A DNA stretch of 64,000 nt from Lepisosteus oculatus (Eukaryota > Chordata > Actinopteri > Semionotiformes > Lepisosteidae). Numbering within the stretch: the first letter of the stretch is position 1; each line of letters opens with the position of its first letter. Below are positions 1 through 21,100 of this stretch, piece after piece. The notes under the pieces were generated by a model. The model saw nothing but the letters and a program-made list of their open reading frames with translations. It was not told where the DNA came from and did no database searches. The DNA lies in contig NC_090703.1 of assembly GCF_040954835.1 (NCBI RefSeq), positions 6,939,001 to 7,003,000 on the forward strand, read 5' to 3'. Both the position numbers and the translations under genes were made by a program.

Positions 1-3000
1 GTGCTAATTGAATACTTTTACTGCAGGACACATTTAGACATTTAGGTTTTTAACGCTTCCCGGGAGCTGAATCAGGTTGAAGTGTAAAGCAGACTTAACA
101 TTTGGCCTTTGCTTAATTAACAGTTTTGTGAATTACTTAAGCACTCCAAGGGGCCCAGATGTGGTCGACATTAACAATTTAAGTAGATTCCGCCCAGTGC
201 AATGAGTAACTGTCTTGTGAATTACCACTCCTGTTGCCTCTTTATTGGACAAGGGAGAGTCTGGGCATGGAAGTCCAAAGTGAAGTATGAAATAAAAAGA
301 CAAATGGCAAAAAATGAGAGCAACTGCAAATGCATTTTAAAGCTAAACAGATGAAAAGGGGTGTATTTTTTTCTAGTGTTGTTCAGGAGTCTAGAAATGT
401 CACCATCATAACTAAGTGGGCCAAGTAGAATTAGTATTGGATTAGCAAATGTCTAGTGCTTTAATGTCTTTGTATTTAGCTTTAAAAACCTACCAGAACC
501 TCAGTGCTTGCTGGCAGTGCTGTCTCCAGCCTTCATATCACAGCATTTCTTCACCAAACTTGTTAGTCTAGACCCATGATGACATTTGTAGGTGCTTGTT
601 TAACATTAGGATGTAGGATGCATAATTATACCAGAGCAATTCATAGTAGTGGTTTGGCTTCTTAGAGCTGAAGTGTGTTTTTAGTCATTAGATTGTAGAT
701 GGTGCTTTTGCCTGTGATGCTGAGTGCCACAGCCATTACTTCAGGTACTGTGTTGCCCTGCCCTGCTCAGAACTGTTCTGTTGCCCGGCAACAGCAGCCT
801 CTGATTCAGCTCCTCGGCAACCAATCAGCATCTCTTGTGCCGATTTTTCCCTCTGCCCTGTCTGTGGTAACCCAGATGCACACACATGGGAACTGTGTAC
901 TGTACACCTGGATGTTTCTGTGTTTCTGTGAGCATGCTGATGTGCTTTCACACACTAAATTCTCTCTCTCTCTCTCTGATAACTGTATGTGAACAATTTG
1001 GTTGTGTTTTGTGTTGATCTGTCTTGAATGTGTAAATACAAAAGAGTGACCAAGAAACAGTATTTCTCAGACGCCTTGATAATTATTTTTACTCAAAGGC
1101 ATAAAGAAACATTTTTACTTTCTTTAAGCATGATTGTCTGCATCTTCTTTGTGTTTCTTTGCTCAGTTCATTTGCTTGGCCAACACCTTGACCCTGGATC
1201 ATTCTTGTTTTGCATGTTCTGCTTTTACTGAAAGAGTCAGAAGACCAATCAGCAAAGCGGCAAGGCGGTTGTTACTGCACCGATAAGGTTCTGGATGGGG
1301 CTTCAGTGCCTTTCTGTGTGGAGTTTGCATGTTCTCCTCACGTTTGTTGATTGGGGTATTCCAGTTTCTCCTGCCTCCGATAGGCATGTTGAGAGGTGGA
1401 TTGGCTCTGCTGCAATGCCTGCACTCTGAGGAGAAAGCATGTGGCCTTTATCTTATTAACCAGGAGACACAGGAAGCAGCTCTGATGCAGGTGCCCATTC
1501 CCTGAATAATTAGGCAGAGGTTCAGGTGATGGCAGATCCTAAAGCAAGGCTGTATTTGCAGACACCAGTGTAAGATCGAGTTTTTAACAGTCACAGTACA
1601 TCGCGTGAATTACCAGGTTCAGAACGAGAGTTCCTAAGCCTCTGTATCGTCAGCCTGGCTCAGTGCTGCTGTCTGAGTGCCATGAAGTGCAGGGTTCCAG
1701 GCTCTGCAGTGCAGTACGGCATGCCCAGCATTACCTTGGTGCCAGACAGCGTACGAGCTGCCCTGGCCTACAGGCTGTGGGCTAAGCAGGACAGGTTGCA
1801 AAAACAGGCTTGGATGCCGAGCTTGCCTGGAATGGATTTTTCCAGAATGGGCTGTGAACATTGAGCACGGTTATGTGTAGGGCTTGCAGCTGTGCACTGA
1901 CACTGGGTAAAGGCTGAGATGATAATGATTATAATAATATGTAGCAGTAATAAAAGAGAAGTGCCTGCTTCTTTGTTGTTGTTAACTTAATCGAACACAG
2001 AGCAGGTTGTGCATATATTTTTGAGGTGCCTGGATCGCCGGAGCAACTGTATGTAACTGCATGTTGTAAAATTGGCTGTTAGGAGTTTCAGCACTTTGCT
2101 TCAGTTTTAACTTGCTCCATGTGTTTCAGTGAAAATATTTGTAGTGCCAGTCCGTCTTGACCCTTTATTGACCAGTATTATTAGTAAAGGGAGCCTAAAA
2201 GCCTTCTTTTCCTAAAAAGGTGATAGGTACCTTGCTAAAAGCTGTTTGTTAAAAAAAATCCTGGTCTCAGTGCTATGGAGAGCGACCTCAAGAGTTTTTC
2301 ACCCTAGTCTACAGGGCGTCAGTGCAGCACAGCAAGAAGTAGCCCGGGGGGGGAACAGACAGGAAATCAAATTGCACGCAGTCCTTGAACAAATGAACAG
2401 GAGGAACCTTCAGCTTATTTATCATCTTCACTTAAGTCCTGCGTTTCCATTCAGCCTTTGATCGGGTCACACGCTGCCCTGTTTTTTCCCTCCTTTCTGC
2501 TTTGCGTTCCTCAAAAGAGCCCTGCTTCTAGGTAGGGTAGCATCTCTCGGTGAAAAACTGTTCCTTCAGGATGAAACTGTTGGTTCTGGTGCAGAGGTTT
2601 GACTGGGTTTGTTTCTCTCTCTCTCTCTCTCTCTTTCCGTCCCTGTTTGGCAGGCCTAGATGCCTTTGTGATTCTAAAACTGTCTTCTGCATGATGGATG
2701 CACACCACCTTCCAGCTTAAAGCTCTCTTCCCGGCTCTGGCCTCTGTCCGTTAGCTATTCCTGCGTTTCTCTTGTACAGACTGCCACTCTTTCGCCATTT
2801 CAGATACTATCGGAAGCATCAGCTCCTCACAGCAAGCTGTTGCAGCTTTGTCAGGCTCATTGTTTAGAATCCTTACTGGGTGCACGTAGTCCTCGCAGTA
2901 GATTACTATGTAATATAACTGGAGGAGTAGCTCTCTCGTTATTTGGTGTGGCATCGAGTTAACTAAAAATTCTAATATAAATGATGAAGTGGCATGATCG

Positions 3001-5279
3001 TAATCTTCTACAGAGAACTGTTGTATGTGGGGTTATGGGGGCATGGGGGGGGAAGTGCACCTTTCAGCCAATCAAAATCCATCATGCAGGGCTGTTACCC
3101 AGAATCCCCTGCTCACTGATGTATCCTATCGCCAATCAATGGTTCAAAAAAACTTTCTTAAATCTAAATAGAAAATGATATTCATTTCTACTGTTTAGTG
3201 AGTTGCAACTACATGCAGGTGTTTTTGTACCAAATTTCACCTAAATATTTAAAGTAGACAGGGCTTAGTATTATCTCAAAGTTCAATTGACTGATATTGG
3301 GGGTGCGCTTTTCCCTACCTCTCACCCTACTCTGTGTTCAGTGTTTGACTCTGTACATTTTTTATATAAACATAGAACGCGTGCATTGCTGTGTTCTCCA
3401 GTGCAGTTCCTGGATTTGGGAGTTCAAAGTAAAAGACAAAACATTTCTTGCCTTGTGAAATATTGCTTATGAGAAATAAAATGTCTTCTCTTGTTCGGCC
3501 TCTTCTCCTACTAAACTCTTCCATGTCCTGTGGTTTGTGTATTTGTGTCTTTCTTAACTTCTAATAAAACTCACTCTTACTGACCTGCTTCTGTGCCTGA
3601 TGTCTCTTTGTGATCTCTGCCTGCTCTACCTGGGTGTTTTGCTGCTCACAGCGCTGCCATGAAGATGTACTTTGCTGAGTGATCCCCCACCTCTGCACAG
3701 CAGTCACAGTGGGGCTTGCTTCCGGCCCTGTGGTAGAGACAGAAAATGCATGGCTGTGTGTTTAAAAGCTTTATTGTCTGAAGCACATTTTTTAAAAATA
3801 TTTAGCATTATAGTCTTACAAAACAATAATGCATTACGGGCTCTTACAATACCAGGTTTTGTGTGATTCCAAAAATCAAAGGCAGTATAGGATGGCAACA
3901 ATTGTATGTCCTATTATTATGTAGTCTACGCAATTATTAATTAAACATACCAGCTGCATTATAGTTAATATAATTATAGTTAATAATATTTCTTAACAAG
4001 TAAACTTAGTAAATTTCAAGAGCTAGTGGTATACTACATGACACCCCTGATACAGAACACATGGAACATAAACTCCAGTTTACATCACCAGTTAAAGCTC
4101 TGTAGTGAATTCACTGAAGACTTGGCTCACCGAGCAGCATGCAGGGATTACAGCCCCGGTGATCTGGACAATTCACAGATATCGGACTATGCCTAAGACT
4201 ACGAGTCTTACTGAAGTGTCGTAGATGTCATTGTTTAATCATCTTGATTGCGAAAGTTATCGTCTGTTATGTGGAATGGGTCTGGGGGCTTTCTTAGCCT
4301 GGACTTCCAAAGGGAAGGAAAAATACGTTGTGTGAAGTTGGTTTTTATGTTGGGGAAATAGAAAAGCCTGTTTGAAGGGAAATATCGTGCAGGTTGAAAG
4401 AGGAGTGTAAACCCACCCTCGCACTCACTCTGAGCTGATGGAGAAACCTGTCTGCACTCCCAGCAGCCCCTGGAGCTGGCAGGGCCAGCCTGACCCCTGA
4501 AAGACCCCGACCCTTACTGCTTCTCCAGTTTTCTTTTCTAATCGCTACCAGGCAAAGACTTCAGGGTTTCATTACAGTAATGTGTAAAGTGTCAAACGTT
4601 CATAAATCCGCAAGCTTGACACATTAAACGTAGCTTTCACCCCCCATCATTTCCTTGAACCAGCCTTTCTCTTTCCCTCTCTGTCTTTTTCTCCCTCTGT
4701 CCTCTCTCTCCGTCTTGCTGTGGCTGAGAGTTGGTTTCTAAGGAGACGAGGTCTGTGCCCTGTATCTTGCTGTCGGCACAGACTTCTGTTTGAAGAAGTT
4801 CTGACAGAAGATTGGTGGCCAAGGCTGAATATTGCAAGAAGGGATTTGCTGAGCTTTAAACTTGCAATGCTTAGCTTTGCTTTTTGGTAACGGGAAAGCT
4901 TTCAAGTGTGATCTCTGTTTGAAAATATAATCATGTCATTGCAAAAGTGAAAACTTTATATCCATGTCCTTAGTCATTGTGATTGGAATCTGTGCACAGA
5001 CAGCCCAGTCTGTACCTGAGTATAAAGTTGCTTTATAAGGTGCAGGACAAAATTTTAATTCTTGATTTAATTAATTTATACAACACATATTGCTTTAAGG
5101 TATTAATAAGCATGGTTTTCTTTCTGAATGTGGCATGGAAGTCTGAAACTGGAATCCCCGAGAGGTCATAGAGACGAAGAGCAGCCCCTGCATCTGTGCA
5201 AATACAGATTGCGCTTGCACACACTTCCCTGAGAGGCTGCTCTCCACCTGCAGACTGCACCGTCACAGACTTGTGCTGT
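1..5279 (+). other. KLC1 intron, possibly containing the 3' UTR of a short isoform
   Basis: I find no KLC1 TPR or tail exon here. Two AATAAA signals (3475-3480 and 3563-3568) are followed by a T/GT-rich stretch around 3590-3620, the arrangement expected at a vertebrate 3' end. Mammalian KLC1 has a short isoform ending upstream of the SLKRSGSF exon, so part of 1-3590 may be its 3' UTR; this is inference. Around 3937-3990 the sequence is very AT-rich, with a tandemly repeated ATAGTTAATA motif. The ORFs in this stretch look random. Confidence 0.5.
3475..3568 (+). promoter_or_regulatory. Pair of AATAAA polyadenylation signals (candidate KLC1 short-isoform 3' end)
   Basis: AATAAA occurs at 3475-3480 and 3563-3568, with a downstream T- and GT-rich element (TCTGTGCCTGATGTCTCTTT). 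The sequence between them is T-rich and non-coding. Confidence 0.4.
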
Positions 5280-13447
<8,168 letters not shown>

Positions 13448-16400
13448 CGGGCCTGCAGGATGCCCCAAGGACTGGCAAACAGGAGGGGGAGTTGGATGAT
13501 GGGAAGACTGGAGGTTATCGTGCAGCAGAACCCAGAACCAGTCCTGGAGCCTCTCCTACTGAGCTGACCCACTTCACCGACCATCAGGACTTCCTCTCTT
13601 CCCCACCAGACCCGCTAGAAAAACTGTGCACTCAAACTGACCGGTGCAATTGTCCTTCAGTGCAATCCTTTTTTTGATCCAAATTGCTTTTATCAAGAAT
13701 TGTGTTGCTGGTTTCAAGGAAGCAGCAGCGGCATTACTCGTGGCCCAGCGTCGTGGCTCGTCTCGACTGCACGTGGGTTTTTCAAGAGCCAGGTGTCTGT
13801 GTGACGGCGCTGTCGTCTGCCTGGCTCAGGAGCTGCTCTTGGCCGGCCTGTGCTGTTCTGCAGAGCCGTGAGGAGGATTGCTCTGGTTGGTGTCTCTTTG
13901 CACACACGCCTGCCTGTTTGTGATCCGACATAGCGGCGTCCTCCTGCGACGGGCACTGACATTTCAGGACAGAGCGAATGTCCCCTGCTGCTCTCCCCAG
14001 CCCTCCGAACTCTTTGAGCCTTTGTTGCCTCCTGTCCCCAGTGTTTTCAGACTGTACCTAGCTAGACGGTATGTGATTTAATTTCTGGAGAGCTGTTTTT
14101 GTTTTATGCCATAGGGAATAGTTAAAGTTTGTGTTGGGTGTTACAACAGACCAGACGAACACTTTTAGTTTATAACCTTTTGGAGCTTGTGCAGCCTTAG
14201 AGGGAGGTCCCATGCTGTTCCAAGCTTGAACCCTGCCCGCTGTACAGAACAGGGATGTTGCACTGGGTGTTTTGCTTGTGCGCGATTTAGCATGAGGGCT
14301 CTGTGTCCGAGGCAGAGGAGGAATTGCGCAGCATCAAAACACCTCAAGGTATCTCAACCCTGCGTGTGCTTCTCAGGATTTTCAAATACTAAGGCTACAA
14401 AAAAAATACAAATACAATACAAAAAGAATATTAAAAATATGTTTTTTTATTTATTGTTAACACACATTAATCTTTGTTTGGAAGAGGAATGTAGGATGCT
14501 GGTTTTCCAGGCTTGCATTCACCGGGATTTGAATATATCCTTAGGAATTATGTGTGCAGCCAATACATACGGATGAATGGGTTCTTGTTAAAGACAAACT
14601 TAGCAACTATTACATTTAGATGCTATAACCTTCAGAAGTACACATTACACTTACTTTATATTAGATTGCACATGCCTTAATACCAGATACTACAATACTA
14701 GAATATACTAAGCCATTAACTTAAAACCTAGGTTATTGATGTTGAACACACCATATGTAGACGTATGAATTAGTTACATCAATATGTTGATGTGCTCATA
14801 GAGAAACACCTCGAACACTAAAGGTTCTGGATGTCATTTCTGTCGTCTTCAGGGTTTGTCTCCATGGCTTCAATATGATTATTCAACATTCTTAGGCTGT
14901 TCACAAGGATATCTTCCATGTGGAGTGTTCCTATAACTTGGAGAAAGAATGTTTGTTTTTTCCCCCCGAAAACAGTTTTTGTTATAATAAGTACCTTTTT
15001 CTCGAAAGGCATTATGATGAAGACCGCATGTAGTCTTTCAGCGCCTAACGATTTTCTTTCAACAGTTTAAAAAAACCCATACCATCTGCTGATGGTAGAA
15101 TCGTTTTCCGCAAAGCGTAGCACAACAGAGTACAACCAGTACTGTGTGTCACTGTTTCTCTTTCAGTGCCTCTGTGAATTCAGGTGACTGGCCCTCTCCT
15201 CTAGGTACTGAAGAACACTCAGTTACTCAGGCTGAGCTCAGGCCTTGACGATCTGTTGCCCTTGCCTAAAAGGCATATTTTTGCCTCTTTTACCATTTGC
15301 AAGCTGCCTCTATCCTTTATGGCCCTGTTAGAGTGATAAATCCGGAGTCATGACAACAGGGCGTTGATTGTATTTACATTTTTTGCTGCTCTAGGCACGT
15401 TCTGTGCAAATGACTTCAATCTTTACTGCCTTCTGCTGGACAGTTTCTGGGTGTGCGTTCTTTCTATGTTTTTGTGCAAATGACCGTGATGCCTCAAGGC
15501 CACAATGCAAAATAGTAAAATGTAGGATCCTATATGATGTAATGATTGTTGTATCTCCACCAGCTCACTGAACCAAGCCTGGTTCATATCTTAAATAGAG
15601 TGGCCTTCTATGCACCGTCTTTATACTTAACAATACTGCCTAACACCAGAGTAACTTACATTAAAAAAAAAAAACGAGCTCAGAGTGCCACACACTGTGC
15701 AGGGAAATCCCAGAGATTGTTGGGACTATGGAGGTGGAAAAGGGAGCCTGGAAGTCGGCTTTTGATAAATATGGTCTTTGAGCAGTTCCGCTTGCACTGC
15801 GGGTTTTCAAGCCCGGGCTGGTCGTGGGTCTTTATGACCATCGAGACAAAGACACCCGCTGTGGGAAGATGTGACTAGTGAGAGGACTGCTGGCACAGCT
15901 GGAACTAGAGACTCGGGGTCTTCGGAGGGAGCGATCTTTTTATTCATTGAACAGTGGCAGCGCAGAGCAGGGTGAATGCCAGATAGATGGAGGACACACA
16001 ATCAAAAACAGAGAACAGTCCCTCTGCCTTGGACTCCTCCTTCCTTTATTCTTCCCACATTGTGCCTGAAGAGATTCGACTTTCTAGACACCTGATTTTA
16101 AAAAAAAAAAAACTCTCCATATGAACTTTGGCAGCAGATGCACTTTTACCTTCAGAAAGAAGCCTGCACACAGACTAGGGACATTGAGAAATAGGGCTGA
16201 TGAAACCTCAGGTTGCTGCCTGGCGAAAAATAACAGTAATGTATTTGCATCGACTTAAACCTAATGGGCTAGCAGCGTATTGCAAACATTCTGGAATCTG
16301 TCCCATTCCGACATTCCTGGTCCTTTTACTGTCAGGTGACAGCAACACAGTACTAGAAACCACAGAGGTTTATTGAAATGTGAGCCTTCTCATTGTATCC

Positions 16401-17820
16401 AGTTCTGCAACCGACAGCTTCTGCAAGACAGGCAGTCCTGGTGCACATTAGTGTCCAGTAATATCTGTCAAAAAACAAAAGCCCCACACGCTATAGTGAC
16501 TGACAGAAGATTTACCTTCTGTAACTGAAGGTCGGCTTTGAATTAAAAGTGAAGAAAAGAAGAATTTAGTTGCAAACTATTAAGTACTAAATATTCTGTT
16601 CAGGATATGAGTTTTCCCGGTATAGGGAGGCCTTGGGATTAACACATTGGCAGAATGACCTTTGATCTTCCAAGCGTGACAGTACCTGAAGTAGTGACTA
16701 TTTCAAAATAACCTGTATTCAGTGAAAAATAAAAAGAGAAAGCTTTGTCCCCCCCACTCCCCACCCCCATCTCTCTTAGTGGATGCTGTTCTGTATTGCT
16801 GAGCTTTGATTCATAGTGTGCATTTGCTGTATTCCTTTCCCATTTGCCCTTGTATGTGCTGCTGTGAGAACAAAGCAGGGGTCAAGAGGAAGAGACCACC
16901 TGCAATCAGCCGTGTGCACACTGCAGTCTCCCTATGGACTGGTCAGCTTTGTCTGCTGGCTGCATCGTTTTACTGTGGTGACTTTTGTGTTGCAGATGTA
17001 TGTCATATTGAGAAAAGACTAAATACATTACTTTAAATGCTGGGTTGTGTGCTTTATATATATATATGCCTTTTTTCCCAACACTGTGCGATTCAGTTTC
17101 TAGGATGAAGGTTGAAACAAAGTTTGCACGCTTGTGGTGTTGATGAGGCTTCTCTGAGCTCCAGGGAAGCATGGAGTGCAGCATGTTGGTGCGGAAAAGT
17201 GGGTGAGGAGCATCTAGCGAGTGCGTGTTCCACTGATGGCGTGGGAGTTAGGCATAGGAGCAGGCCTGCATACAAAGGCATTTGCAAATGCTGTTCAAGT
17301 AGTTTCAAGACTGTACTCACCCCTTGAGACCAGCTTATTACAGCCCTGCCAATCTGTCCAGCCTTCAGCTTGGTCCCACCCACCTGTTCACGTTGAAAAG
17401 ATCACGTAGCGGCGAGTCAAGTAGAGACTGGGGTGGAATGTTTGCTAAGTGGCATCAGGTGACCTCCAGGTCTCGCCTTAATAAACAGGAAGTCTTAAAC
17501 ATCTGTCTGAACATCATTTGCAAATGCATTTGAGTATCATCTACTCCCGCTGGAATCTCTCCAAACACCTATGGTTCAGTAGACAAATAGTCACTTGTTC
17601 TCTTGCAGCTCTTGCGATGTGTAAGAGAAAAGAAATTGCAGGTATCAGGTCAGACTTGAGCTGATCTGTGTGGTTTTGCAAGATCCCAGTCCCACTTCTT
17701 AAAATAATTTATTTGCATAATGTATTGAACTCAATTTTTAGTTCATTATTGTAAAGTCTCATGTCCTCGCAAATCCTGCGCTACTGAAACGTGAACCACA
17801 GGCGGCAGTTTCAGAAATAA
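13448..17820 (+). other. KLC1 3' UTR and downstream sequence
   Basis: Follows the KLC1 stop. Plus-strand AATAAA signals occur at 16728-16733, 17480-17485 and 17816-17821, so the real 3' end is uncertain. I looked for the other mammalian KLC1 terminal exon (ASLAEPLFVEND...) and did not find it. Homopolymer runs at about 15662 and 16100 are the only repeats noticed. ORFs at 13492-14576 show no recognisable family. Confidence 0.5.
17708..17713 (-). promoter_or_regulatory. AATAAA polyadenylation signal for XRCC3 (read on minus strand)
   Basis: TTTATT on the plus strand is AATAAA on the XRCC3 strand, about 150 nt after the XRCC3 stop codon. No closer canonical signal was noticed. Confidence 0.5.
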
Positions 17821-17821
17821 A
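17816..17821 (+). promoter_or_regulatory. AATAAA, most distal KLC1 polyadenylation candidate
   Basis: Lies on the plus strand only 40 bp outside the XRCC3 stop codon, so a KLC1 transcript ending here would run close to or into the antisense of the XRCC3 terminal exon. Confidence 0.4.
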
Positions 17822-17860
17822 AGCCATCGACCCTCCGGAGGGGTGGCGCAGAAGGAGGGT

Positions 17861-18158
17861 TTAGGTGTCCTTGTTCACGTCGGTGGTGCAGTTTGCTGGC
17901 TCTGTCCCGGGGATGTGAGGTGCTGAAGCAGACTGCGTTGGCACAGCGATTCCTCTCACCCCCTCCTTGCCCACACTGCAGATGCAGTAAGCCTGGGGCA
18001 GGTGTGGTGCAAACACCACCTCCAGTCGCCTGGATACCAAGCTACTGCCCTCTGCCCTTACAGCATCCCACCCTGACAGTGGGCTCATCATCAGCCTCAC
18101 AAGCACCTGGTTTGCCCACGTGATGCCCAGAGCTGGCAGCACCCTACGATCCACCAGC
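17861..18158 (-). CDS. XRCC3: XRCC3 exon 7 (C-terminus and stop)
   Basis: 298 nt after CCCCCAG|. RRVLPALGITWANQVLVRL ... APHLPQAYCICSVGKEGVRG matches human; the final residues (IAVPTQSASAPHIPG...DVNKDT) extend past the human end. Confidence 0.94.
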
Positions 18159-21100
18159 CTGGGGGGACAGGAAAGTCCTTTTAATCACAGATGTAAAAAA
18201 ACAAACAAACCAGAACACTCATTTTCCAGCTGTGCTACAAATTTATAATATGTCTAAGATAAAAAGCCTTGCTAATGAAACAAAAGGTAAACTGGAATAT
18301 TGCAGGTTTTTCTTCCTGCCCCCGAGACATGATCTATATTTACAATTTAAATTGCATTCAGATTAAGAATGGGTGGAACATGTTTAGCACAAAGTTAAAA
18401 AAACATGTTACATTTACCTTCTCTAATGGGCAATAAATGCCCAATTTAATGAATGCCACCTCTTGTTCATCCCTTATTAAAGTGCAGATTAATAGGAACT
18501 GTTCTGCACTTACCCAAAATTACACCGCGCCGAATCAGAGTCGCCCACAACGTCCGTCACCTGGGAGCCCACAGCACAACCCACGGGGAAGAGGGACAGG
18601 GGGGGAGAACAGATCACTCGCAACAGCCTTTCAGGAACGTCAACCTGCTTTTATCAGCTAAACACTGGAAAAGGGTTCTAAAGGATATAAAAAATAAGAG
18701 CCTGGGTCCGACTTTTATTCTAAGAAACACAACATGCTTTTGAAAATACAACTCCTTAATAAAGAGACAGATTTCAACAAACACGACTTGCACAAGGAGA
18801 GGTGAAAGATCCAAAACATAAAGCGCGGCCTCAGATACACCCCAGGAGTGAAGCCGTGTCTGTAGGTAGCGTGGACGCTCATATTGGATTGGCAGATTTT
18901 CCTGTAAATTGCTTCAGCAGTTGATCTGTGGGAGTCTGAGATGGCCTCTTCTCAGGTTATTTCTGCTAACCTGGCAAGTGTCCTGACCCTAACAGCCATT
19001 TTACAGGGACAACCCAGGGCTGCAACCCCACTACAACTGAACAAGGATAAGAGTGAAGTGACAACGAAACAGCAAGGCAGAGGTGCAGAGGGAGCAGGGA
19101 GGTGTACTGGGAGATGCTGGGTGGTTACCTGGTTGACGCAGATAACGGGGGTGCTGAAGGACTGGCTGAGACGGTGCAGACTCTGGGCAAAGGCGAGCAG
19201 GTGCCTCGCTCTCTCCCGGGCCTCCTTGGCCTCGAATTCGCAGCGGAACAGAGCAGCGACAGAATCGACCACCACAAGCCTCACCATCCCCCGCAACAGC
19301 ATGATGGGAACCCGGCGCGACACGCAGACCTGCAGCGCCTCCTACAGGGTGTCGTGAAAACAGCAGTATGTCTGCATCTTTAGAACCTTACCATTTATCA
19401 CAGAATGACACACTTTTGACAATTACTATAGATGCCTAGAGTCAGTGCTATCATTTACTTCTCCTGTCCCTCTCCCAGCCCCCCCCCGCTCCTCAAAACA
19501 CTGCACACTTTAACCCTTCTCTCTCTGCAGCTGGGCTCTGCCGTCAGCAGCCTGTATCCAAGTTTAAAGAATGGCGCACACACGTAAGATGTGGCCCTCC
19601 CATAAGAGCTGCGTGCCACCTACCAGGTCAGCTGCGTGCTCGATATAAATGTTGTTGCTGAACTGGATGCTGGTAACCAGGTTCGGAGGCAGCTCGGGCC
19701 TGAGCCTGGCCTGCAGGGAGATGAGCTGCTGCAGGCGCTTGGAGGGGAAGGCACTTTCTGTGCAGATATAGACAGCTCCTGCACATAAACCAGAACACAC
19801 AGAGCCCCTGAGTCCCCAGCCTCTTCACACTGTCACGCTCCCTTCAGAGTTCTGCAGTGCAGCCTGCACTTACTAAAACCCCTCTCAGATGGAAAGGAGG
19901 CAGTCCAGAGAGCGCTGGGTGCAGGGACATGCCTTTTATTTTTTAAGAAGTTACTTTCAAGGACTGCAGGTGAAAATTCCCGAAAATAACGTGTTGGGGC
20001 TGATGCAAGAAACTACGTGCTGTGGGCATTTTTTTTTTCTACATGGGATGATGCTCATTATCTCTGACCTCCGAAAGAATAACAAAGGACCTGTGCATTG
20101 CTCAGAGAGAGAATGTTCTTACCATTTATCACCAATATAGAGGGCTGCCCTAAAGCAGCTAAGAAAGCAGGACTTCCTCTGCATAGCAGTTTTGATCAAT
20201 TGCAGGTTTTAGGAGATGGGAACTTTAATATAAGTTAACATCAAGTACAGAGGATTTCAGGCCTGTGAGCTTGTTTTGAACAATCCACATAAAGAAATGT
20301 GTGAAGAAAAAAACAGCTTTTAAACAGCTTATAAACCTACAAAATGGATAAAAGGGGTGTTCAATGGGAGTTGCACTGATTTCTCTGGGTGGCTCGGCTG
20401 CGTGCGTTGTGTCTGCACGTGCGGAAGACAAACTCACCCGAGCCCAGTCCACCGTGCTCCCTGGGGTACTGCACTGACAGGCACAGCTGCATGCAGAGCT
20501 GAGTCTTGCCTGCCCCACTCTCGCCAGCAATCTCGGTGATACCAGTCAGCGGGACGCCCCCCCTGAGCAGGGAGTCCAGCACTGGGCAGCCCAGAGAGAG
20601 CCTGTGGCTGGGCTCCAGAGAGGGGCACTCCCCCCGGAGCAGCTGCAGCGCTGCAGACACACAGAGAAGGAGCAGGTGAAGGCAGTCGGAGACACATAAC
20701 ATCACTTTATCAGCCCTATACAATTTCTTGCACTAGGAATTCGTCTTTTCGCAGACCCCAGCTTGCTCTCCATGAGACACAGACACACAGACAGGGGCAG
20801 AAGCTTGAGGTCAGAGAGCAGGGTCTGCCATTGTACAGCGCCCCTGGAGCAGTTGGGGTTAAGGGCCTTGCTAAGGGCGCCCAAAGGAGTAGGATTCCTC
20901 TGCCGGCTGCGGGATTTGAACCGGCAACCTTCCAGCCACAGGCGCAGATCCTGAGACACAGAGCAACCGACACAGTGCAGCCCTGGCGCCCAGCACAGAA
21001 CATCCTCGCAGCTCCTGCCCACACAGCTGCTCGAAGCAAAGGAACCTAAAAGTCAGTTTGCACAGACTCTGTATTTAGCATGTCAGAATAGCTGGTTTTC

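Noticed and set aside
14187-14576. 129-codon plus-strand ORF in the KLC1 3' region
   Set aside because: Cys-rich by composition, no domain or repeat, ends in AT-rich sequence; looks random.
19341-19352. In-frame TAG just before XRCC3 exon 5, suggesting a nonsense mutation
   Set aside because: The TAG is the splice acceptor (TG TAG|GAG). Starting after it gives the conserved EALQVCVSRRVP peptide in phase.
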